From an uncultured Lachnospiraceae bacterium (GTDB lineage: Bacteria; Bacillota; Clostridia; Lachnospirales; Lachnospiraceae): a stretch of DNA of 7,093 bases. The stretch spans positions 1 through 7,093 of the forward strand of contig CACZSB010000004.1 of NCBI GenBank assembly GCA_902783765.1, given 5' to 3'. Below, in pieces: positions 1-5,607 of the stretch (positions are counted from its first letter, which is position 1; every line of letters starts with the position of its first letter). Under the pieces are notes generated by a model. The model was not told where the DNA came from. It saw only the letters and a program-made list of their open reading frames with translations, and ran no database searches. Both the position numbers and the translations under genes were made by a program.

Positions 1-1101
1 ATAATGCTCTATGTCGGCAAAGCTGGCCAGGGAACGTTTTAAACAGCTTTCCCGAAGCCTTTGTGCAAAAATCCGGGTTAGGGCCGCCAGCATTCTGGCG
101 GGCTCCTCTGTGAGCTTTAACATCCTTAGGGCTTCTTCCGCGCCCAGGGCCTTTGGATCCCGCAGGGCCCCCACCCGGCTCCAGTAGCCGCTGCCGGACA
201 GGCTGCCCCGTTTCTCACTGAAATAGGGATAAAAAGGAGCCTCCCGCTCCGCTTTTTTTCGGCAGGCCGGAACCGACAAGGCCGCTAAAGACTGCATTAA
301 GTCAAAATAATCCTGCCGTGCCAGCAGGGCCTTTGTGTCCCGGATATCCTGGAGGATATAATCCCGAAAGGCCTCTCCCGCCTCTGTGTCCGGGCCAATT
401 TCCTTCAGCAGCGCTTCCTGTTCCTGAAGGACCCGCCGAAGTACCCCGTCCATGGCATCTTTTTTTTCCTGTATCCAGGGAAGACTGGCCAAATCCTCCG
501 GGTTTTGGGGAAAGCTTTTTAAGGCCTTTTCCAGCCATTCCTCCGGGAAGGGTGCGTTGCGGGAGGATTCATATAAGGTCAATATCAGCTCCGTCACCTG
601 GCTGTGGTCCTTTTCGTTGCTGTAAGCGTCCAAAAAGTCATAAAAGGCCGGATCTGCCGCCTGGTATTCCTCCTCAAGAAGCGCTTCCACCACGTCCCGC
701 TTGATCAAATCCAGCTCCGCTTCCTCGGCAATGCGCAGATCCGGTGGCAGGTCGGGAATGTTTTGGAAATGGCTCCTCACCAACTGGTAGCAGAGGCTGT
801 CTATGGTGGATATCCTGGCCAGGCTCAGGAGGGCCCACTGATGCCGCAGCCGGCTGTTTTCGGGATCTGCCTTCAGCTCGCTTTCCAGACGGCGCCGAAG
901 CCGTTCCCTCATTTCCGCCGCGGCGGCCCGGGTATAGGTCACCAAAATCAGGCGGTTTATATGGCCGCCCTGCTTAAGATAATGCATCACATGCTCAATA
1001 ATGGTACTGGTTTTTCCGCTTCCGGCGGAGGCCGCCACCAAAAGAGAGGCGCCCCGGTGACTGATGACTGCGCTTTGCTGGGCACTGGGTTTAAAGGCCA
1101 T
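1..1101 (-). CDS. addA: AddA subunit of the AddAB helicase-nuclease, 3'-truncated by the window edge
   Basis: This is the N-terminal 367 residues of AddA, an SF1A (UvrD/RecB-like) 3'-5' helicase that also carries a C-terminal nuclease in complete proteins of about 1,200 residues. The frame is open from the ATG at 1101 to base 1, so the truncation comes from the window edge and is not a mutation. Visible motifs are the Q-motif region (QQSAVIS, 8-14), Walker A AASAGSGKTS (23-32, Lys30), motif Ia VTYTRAAAAEM (54-64), motif Ic ISTIDSLC (97-104), and FADIEHY at 361-367. The last is the start of the conserved AddA block F-x-D-(I/L)-E-H that precedes Walker B. Walker B, helicase motifs III to VI and the nuclease domain lie outside the window. 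The start is supported by AGGAGG six bases upstream, inside the end of addB. The ATG overlaps addB's last codons (11 nt), so the pair is very likely translationally coupled. Motif Ic has Asp101 where many relatives have His, which I take as lineage variation. Confidence 0.96.
   Translation of the reverse strand, partial: MAFKPSAQQSAVISHRGASLLVAASAGSGKTSTIIEHVMHYLKQGGHINRLILVTYTRAAAAEMRERLRRRLESELKADPENSRLRHQWALLSLARISTIDSLCYQLVRSHFQNIPDLPPDLRIAEEAELDLIKRDVVEALLEEEYQAADPAFYDFLDAYSNEKDHSQVTELILTLYESSRNAPFPEEWLEKALKSFPQNPEDLASLPWIQEKKDAMDGVLRRVLQEQEALLKEIGPDTEAGEAFRDYILQDIRDTKALLARQDYFDLMQSLAALSVPACRKKAEREAPFYPYFSEKRGSLSGSGYWSRVGALRDPKALGAEEALRMLKLTEEPARMLAALTRIFAQRLRESCLKRSLASFADIEHY
1091..1101 (-). 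other. 11-nt addB/addA gene overlap
   Basis: The addA ATG (1101-1099) precedes the addB TAA stop (1093-1091), giving a shared 11-base segment read in two frames. A terminating addB ribosome would have to back up only slightly to reinitiate on addA. This fits two subunits that work in a 1:1 complex. Confidence 0.93.
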
Positions 1102-4100
1102 TTTCCTCCTCCTGTTCCCCTTGCAGATATTGTTCCCGGTTCATGGAAAGGTCTGCTCTGTACGTAAATCCCTCCGCCTGCCGGTCGCAGAAGGAAGCAT
1201 AGGGACAATACCCGCATTGGGACCGTTCCCCTTTCCCCCGAAGAGGAGCTGCGGGTCGGCCGGAAAGCATTTCATTGCCCAGGCCAACCAGGCGCCGGCG
1301 AATACAATTTTCCAGCAGAATCAGTCCCTCGCTGTTGACCGGCTGCTTTTCCGGCCGGGCATCCGGAGAAACGGCCATCACTTCCCGAGCTGTCATGCCC
1401 TCCAGTAAAAAGGGCTCCGTCAGCTGGTTTGATAGCGCCTTCCGCCAGTCATCCTGCCACTTTTCGGAAAGCCGGGCATAATACAGGCCGCCGGGCAGCA
1501 GGGACTGCGCCGGCATCTTCTCCTGATACAGGGCCCGGGCCGCCATAAGATACGCCCCCAGCTGCAGCTGGCTTCCCTGGGCCATTTGGCCGAAATCCAT
1601 TTTCTGCTGGCCGGTTTTATAATCCACCACCCGTAAATAGCTTGTCTCCCCCGCCCGGTACAGGTCCACCCGGTCAATGACGCCCCGTAAGCGCAGGGTG
1701 GCCCCCTCCGCCAGTTCTATGGGGGGCATTCCGTCTTTTCCGTAGCCGAAGCTGAGCTCGAAGGCCTCGGGCAGGAAGGCAGCTCCCTGGTTTTCAAAGG
1801 CAGCCAAGGCTGCGGCATAGCGTTCAAAATAGCTTTCCCAGCGGGATAAAAGATAGGGGGCGACCGCTTGTTCGGAAAAACCCGGGGCCGCCGCCTCCGC
1901 CCGAATCAGTGCCGCCTGAAGCCGCCGGCTTCTGTCTGCGGGGGACAGGGTCCCCGGCGTGATGCCCTCTTCCTTAAGCCCCTTGAAAAAGTCCTCCATT
2001 ACATCATGGAAGAAATTCCCATGATCCGCCCGCTCCCAGCTCATTTCCTCCCTTTCCCCCAGGAAAAGGCCGTAACGCAGAAAATGCCGGAAGGGGCAGA
2101 GGGCAAAGCTCTCCAGTCGGGATATGCTGGCATATATTTCCCGGCCGTACAAGGCCCGGGCCAGCGCCGGCGGCAGGGAATGGAGTTGATAATGATAATT
2201 CGCCCCGGCCTCGACCATGGCCAGCTTCTGACGACAGGTGGGATTTTCCTCCCCTTTTAATTGCACATATAAGGCGGGCCAGGGACCGCTATCCTGTCCC
2301 ATATGCCGGGCCAGGCTCCGAAGAGCCCCCGGGATCCCCGGCAAAAGGGCCGGCGGAATGGGGCCGCTTTGCTCTTGAAGATCCGGAAAGATGCCCCGGA
2401 TTTCCCGAATCAGGGCCCCGGGCTGTTTGGCCCGGCGGCCGGCATCCATTTTGGCATAGGAAAGCAGCAAGCCCTCCCGGGCTATGCTTAACAGCCGGTG
2501 GAGATAAAAGTGCTCCTCCAGCATGGAACGTTCATCGGTATAGGCCGGTTCCTCCTCCGAGGCCAAAAGCAGCCGTTCCGGACCGCTTAACAGGTTTTCT
2601 CCGCCCCGGGGCCGGGGCAACAGGTCTGCATTACAGCCCAGAAAAATCATTTGCTTCACAGCGCCGAAGCGGCTCCGCTCCAGGTCCCCAATCAGCACCT
2701 GATCCGCCGCCAGGGGCAGGGTCCCCAGATTCAGTTCCCGCAGGCCGCTTTTTAACAACTCCGCACAAGCTTGATGATTCAGCTGCAAATGGCCCAGATG
2801 GGCTGTCATGCAATCCAGATAATCCTGCAATAAGGGCAGGGCCTCCTGCAGAACCCGGGCCTGTTCCCTCCGTCCGGCCTCCTCCAGCACCCCGGCCAGG
2901 GCCCCCAGCTTTTCCTCCATTTCCGGCTGATCCAGCAGGGCTTTCAGGCCCTGCGCCACCTGGGCCACGGAATAGGGCTGAGAGCCCAGAGAATCCCGAA
3001 AGGCCTGAAGGGGGACCAGGGCCCGCTGACGAATATCATTTAATTGATCAAGTTTTTCATGCCAATAGGCCCGGTGCTCTTCCTGCCCTTCTCCGGGACG
3101 ACGGCGGCCCGGACGGGTAAAAACTTCCCAAAGCCTTTTGCCCCGGCGAAGCCCCAGGGCCAAATAATAGTTTTCCAATTGGTCCGTTTCCCGGGCATCC
3201 AGGGGACTGAGGGGGTTTTTTAAATAGCGAAGCAGGGCCTCCCGCTCCGGAAGAGGGGCGGCGGCTTCAAAGAAATCTTCCAATAATCTCAGGGCGGGAT
3301 GGTGCCTTAACGGGGTGCGGCGGTCCGCAAAAAAGGGAATGTGATTTTCCCCGAAACTGTTTTCCAAAAGGGGCAGGTACAGGGCCGGATCACTGACCGC
3401 CACCGCAATATCCCGGTGACGCAGTCCCTTTACCCGGGTCAGATAGCGGATCCGGGCAGCAGCCAGCTCCGCTTCCTCCCGGGGCGTATCCATGGCAAAA
3501 AGGCTTAAGGCCTCTCCCACCGTCCCCGAAAAAGGCTCCTGGGTATCCGGATGGGCCGTCAAATAAGCCAGGGCCGGAGGCCGGGCCGGGGCCGAGTCCG
3601 CATATCGGATTTCCCCCCGTTTCTGTCCCGCTTCCCGGGCCAGACTCGTCAGCCGCCAGATGGCCTCCTGACTCATGGAAAACAAGGCTTCCCGCCGGCG
3701 CTGTTCCTTCTTTTCCCAGCCATCCGGATCCTCGCCCGGGGGCAGGGTAAAAACCGCTGTGGTATGGGCGGCCCGGGCCATCAACTGACCTAATATTCGA
3801 TACTGAACGGCGGTAAAGCCGGTAAAACCGTCCAAAAACAACTCTTCCACCCGGCCGATGTCCGAAGGGGCCAGGAGCTTGTTAAACAGGGGAAGACGCT
3901 CCTCGGAACTCATTTGTGCCCCCATTTGCCGGCGGTAAGATTCGTATAACAGCGAAAGGTCCTCCAGCTTGCGGATCAGCAGGGACGGGGCATTTAAAGC
4001 CAGGGCCCGCTCCTTTAAAATATCCGGAGTCTGGCCGTTCATTTCCCATTCCGCAAACAAGGTGGATAACTTCCCCACAAAGCCCGGATAGGCGGCGGCG

Positions 4101-4432
4101 CTGCCATAAACGGATAGCTGCTCCCGCACCGCTCCCACCGCCAGGGAAAGAAGCATTCTTTTAACCGTATCGCTGACGATTCGCTCCTTGGCAATGCCAA
4201 AGGTCCGAAAGGCCCGGGCCGCCAGCCGGTCCAGGCTCAAAACCTCAATATTGATCAGGGCATGGCGGGGATGCTTGCGCGTAAGCAGCCGCTGGGCGGA
4301 AAAGCAAAATTGCTCCGGCACCAGCAGCAGGTATTTTTTTTGGGGATGGGCCAGGGCCTTCTGAAGGATGATCTCCATCAAAAGACTGCTTTTGCCGCTG
4401 CCGGCCTCTCCCAGCAGAAAATTCAGCGCCAT
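1091..4432 (-). CDS. addB: AddB subunit of the AddAB ATP-dependent helicase-nuclease
   Basis: This 1113-residue protein is the second subunit of AddAB, the Firmicute counterpart of RecBCD. AddAB resects double-strand breaks and loads RecA, and in B. subtilis the AddB helicase-like part recognises Chi. The N-terminal Walker A is GEAGSGKSS (8-16, Lys14), followed by VPEQF (38-42), the family signature LDGFTGFT (200-207), and the degenerate helicase core with IPFFADRRTPLRHHP (365-379). The C-terminal RecB-type nuclease has HGNFFHD (804-810), GVIDRVD (917-923, Asp920) and VVDYKTG (935-941, Asp937 and Lys939), with QLQLGAY (955-961) after it. Four cysteines match the AddB iron-sulfur staple: Cys779 (ALCPFRHF), then Cys1073, Cys1076 and Cys1082 (CX2CX5C). 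All catalytic motifs are intact, so an active nuclease is expected. Length is close to B. subtilis AddB (about 1,170). The start is fixed by AGGAG six bases upstream, overlapping the hemW stop. The last 11 nt overlap addA, which suggests coupled production of the two subunits. Confidence 0.97.
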   Translation of the reverse strand: MALNFLLGEAGSGKSSLLMEIILQKALAHPQKKYLLLVPEQFCFSAQRLLTRKHPRHALINIEVLSLDRLAARAFRTFGIAKERIVSDTVKRMLLSLAVGAVREQLSVYGSAAAYPGFVGKLSTLFAEWEMNGQTPDILKERALALNAPSLLIRKLEDLSLLYESYRRQMGAQMSSEERLPLFNKLLAPSDIGRVEELFLDGFTGFTAVQYRILGQLMARAAHTTAVFTLPPGEDPDGWEKKEQRRREALFSMSQEAIWRLTSLAREAGQKRGEIRYADSAPARPPALAYLTAHPDTQEPFSGTVGEALSLFAMDTPREEAELAAARIRYLTRVKGLRHRDIAVAVSDPALYLPLLENSFGENHIPFFADRRTPLRHHPALRLLEDFFEAAAPLPEREALLRYLKNPLSPLDARETDQLENYYLALGLRRGKRLWEVFTRPGRRRPGEGQEEHRAYWHEKLDQLNDIRQRALVPLQAFRDSLGSQPYSVAQVAQGLKALLDQPEMEEKLGALAGVLEEAGRREQARVLQEALPLLQDYLDCMTAHLGHLQLNHQACAELLKSGLRELNLGTLPLAADQVLIGDLERSRFGAVKQMIFLGCNADLLPRPRGGENLLSGPERLLLASEEEPAYTDERSMLEEHFYLHRLLSIAREGLLLSYAKMDAGRRAKQPGALIREIRGIFPDLQEQSGPIPPALLPGIPGALRSLARHMGQDSGPWPALYVQLKGEENPTCRQKLAMVEAGANYHYQLHSLPPALARALYGREIYASISRLESFALCPFRHFLRYGLFLGEREEMSWERADHGNFFHDVMEDFFKGLKEEGITPGTLSPADRSRRLQAALIRAEAAAPGFSEQAVAPYLLSRWESYFERYAAALAAFENQGAAFLPEAFELSFGYGKDGMPPIELAEGATLRLRGVIDRVDLYRAGETSYLRVVDYKTGQQKMDFGQMAQGSQLQLGAYLMAARALYQEKMPAQSLLPGGLYYARLSEKWQDDWRKALSNQLTEPFLLEGMTAREVMAVSPDARPEKQPVNSEGLILLENCIRRRLVGLGNEMLSGRPAAPLRGKGERSQCGYCPYASFCDRQAEGFTYRADLSMNREQYLQGEQEEENGL
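1105..1113 (-). promoter_or_regulatory. Ribosome binding site for addA, inside the addB coding end
   Basis: AGGAGGAGG on the minus strand lies in the Glu-Glu-Glu codons near the addB C-terminus. The AGGAGG at 1113-1108 is six bases from the addA ATG. This near-perfect site inside a translated region is expected to support strong addA initiation by ribosomes already translating addB. Confidence 0.88.
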
Positions 4433-4438
4433 GCCTAT

Positions 4439-4443
4439 CTCCT
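4439..4443 (-). promoter_or_regulatory. Ribosome binding site for addB, overlapping the hemW stop
   Basis: AGGAG on the minus strand is six bases before the addB ATG at 4432. Its AG belongs to the hemW stop codon TAG (4444-4442), so a ribosome finishing hemW covers the addB initiation site. This favours termination-reinitiation coupling. Confidence 0.85.
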
Positions 4444-5596
4444 AATCCAATAAAAAGCGGGCCAGAATGATATTGCTCACATCGATTCCCTGGTCCGTAA
4501 GCCGGATACGGCCTCCGGATTGTTCCACCAGGTCCTGGCGGTACAGATCCAGCAATTCCTTTTCGTACTGTTTGGGAAAACCCGTGCCGAAACGCCGGGA
4601 AAAATCCTCCCGGGAAATGCCCTGACGGGTCCGCAGTCCCAGGAACATGTATTCCTCCATGGCCTCCTTCTGGCTTTGCTTGGGGGCGCTGCGAAAGCTG
4701 GCATAGGCCTTTTCCGACGCAGCCTGATATGCCCCGGGATCCGCCGGATTGACAAAGCGTTTGCCCTCCAGATAGGAGGCCGCCGCCTGACCGAAGCCCA
4801 GGTACTCTCCCAAGGTCCAGTAGCACATATTGTGGCGGCATTCAAAGCCCTTTTTGGCATAATTGGAAAACTCGTAGCGAGAATAGCCCCGGCTCTCCAA
4901 AATCTTTTTCGTTTCGTGGAACATGGCCCGGTCCAGCTCCTCCCCTGGCATATCCAGACGGCCCAGACCCTCGGAATATTTCTGATGGAAGGGGGTGCCG
5001 GCCTCCAGGCTTAGGGAATAAGCAGATATATGCTCCGGTCCCAGGGCCGCCACAGTTTCCAGGCTTTTAACCCAGCGGTCCATGGTCTGCTTGGGCAGGC
5101 CGCTCATAAGATCCACATTGATATTGCGAAAGCCCGCCTGGCGGGCCAGTTCGTAGCTTTCCAGAAAATCCTTGTAGTTGTGGATGCGGCCCAATAGAGC
5201 CAGCTCCGATTCGTGGATGCTCTGAAGTCCCAGGCTCAGACGGTTGATGCCAAAGCCCCGGTAGGCCCCCAGCTTTTCCTCGTTAAGGGTGCCGGGATTG
5301 GCCTCCAAACTGATTTCCGCCTCCGGGTCAAACTCATATTGCTTTTTCAGCTGATTCAGGATCTGGCCCACATAAAAGGTAGGTAGCAGGGAGGGGGTGC
5401 CGCCCCCAACGAAAACCGTATCCACCCGGTACAGGGAGCCGATGGCTTCAAAACTGCGGATCTCCTTGATCAGCCGCCTTACATAGGCCCCCATTTGCTC
5501 CGCATCCCCGGGGGCCGAGGCAAAGTCACAATAGAGGCATTTTTTTACGCAAAAGGGAATGTGGATATAGATTGACAGGGGTTTCTTTTGTACCAT
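4442..5596 (-). CDS. hemW: HemW, radical SAM heme chaperone (HemN-like family)
   Basis: This 384-residue protein belongs to the HemW branch of the radical SAM HemN family. Family members bind heme and a 4Fe-4S cluster and deliver heme to respiratory or other hemoproteins. They are often mislabelled oxygen-independent coproporphyrinogen III oxidase. With the ATG start, the cluster motif is CVKKCLYC (CX3CX2C; Cys16, Cys20, Cys23) followed by Asp-Phe. True HemN has a fourth Cys (CX3CX2CXC), so Phe25 here supports HemW. Also seen are GGGTPS (64-69), EANPGT (98-103), LSLGLQS, the HNxxYW motif as HNMCYW (255-260), which is linked to heme binding in the family, and a C-terminal HemW domain ending LTDQGIDVSNIILARFL. 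An in-frame GTG at 5605 directly abuts the lepA stop but has no ribosome binding site before it. The ATG at 5596 has AGGTGG five bases upstream and was chosen; the longer form would add three residues. addB follows after 9 nt. Length is normal for the family. Confidence 0.94.
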   Translation of the reverse strand: MVQKKPLSIYIHIPFCVKKCLYCDFASAPGDAEQMGAYVRRLIKEIRSFEAIGSLYRVDTVFVGGGTPSLLPTFYVGQILNQLKKQYEFDPEAEISLEANPGTLNEEKLGAYRGFGINRLSLGLQSIHESELALLGRIHNYKDFLESYELARQAGFRNINVDLMSGLPKQTMDRWVKSLETVAALGPEHISAYSLSLEAGTPFHQKYSEGLGRLDMPGEELDRAMFHETKKILESRGYSRYEFSNYAKKGFECRHNMCYWTLGEYLGFGQAAASYLEGKRFVNPADPGAYQAASEKAYASFRSAPKQSQKEAMEEYMFLGLRTRQGISREDFSRRFGTGFPKQYEKELLDLYRQDLVEQSGGRIRLTDQGIDVSNIILARFLLD

Positions 5597-5601
5597 AACA
5601 C

Positions 5602-5607
5602 CCACCT
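5602..5607 (-). promoter_or_regulatory. Ribosome binding site for hemW, overlapping the lepA stop
   Basis: AGGTGG on the minus strand lies five bases before the ATG at 5596. Its AG comes from the lepA stop codon TAG (5608-5606). It decides the hemW start: the in-frame GTG at 5605-5603 sits inside this site and has no purine-rich site of its own upstream. Confidence 0.8.

Noticed and set aside
460..467. T8 run on the plus strand as a terminator
   Set aside because: It lies inside addA, has no adjacent GC-rich hairpin that I could find, and is explained by consecutive AAA lysine codons. The same applies to the T8 at 4334-4341 and the T7 at 5540-5546.
604..1167. 187-codon plus-strand open frame opposite addA and the end of addB
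   Set aside because: It lies antisense to confidently identified helicase coding sequence, has no recognisable domain and no convincing ribosome binding site. Long antisense frames are expected in GC-rich coding DNA.
1868..2260. 130-codon plus-strand open frame opposite the AddB nuclease domain region
   Set aside because: The opposite strand encodes conserved AddB blocks including the first iron-sulfur Cys region. The plus-strand frame resembles nothing I know.
4245..4841. 198-codon minus-strand open frame spanning the hemW/addB junction in another frame
   Set aside because: It overlaps the HemW C-terminus and the AddB Walker A region, both clearly genuine. Its product is low-complexity Gly/Pro/Arg-rich sequence typical of a shadow frame.
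4520..5014. 164-codon plus-strand open frame opposite hemW
   Set aside because: It is antisense to conserved HemW sequence, with no domain or initiation signal seen.
5603..5605. GTG immediately after the lepA stop as the hemW start
   Set aside because: It would have no Shine-Dalgarno and lies inside the AGGTGG that is well spaced for the ATG at 5596. It would add only Met-Gly-Val.
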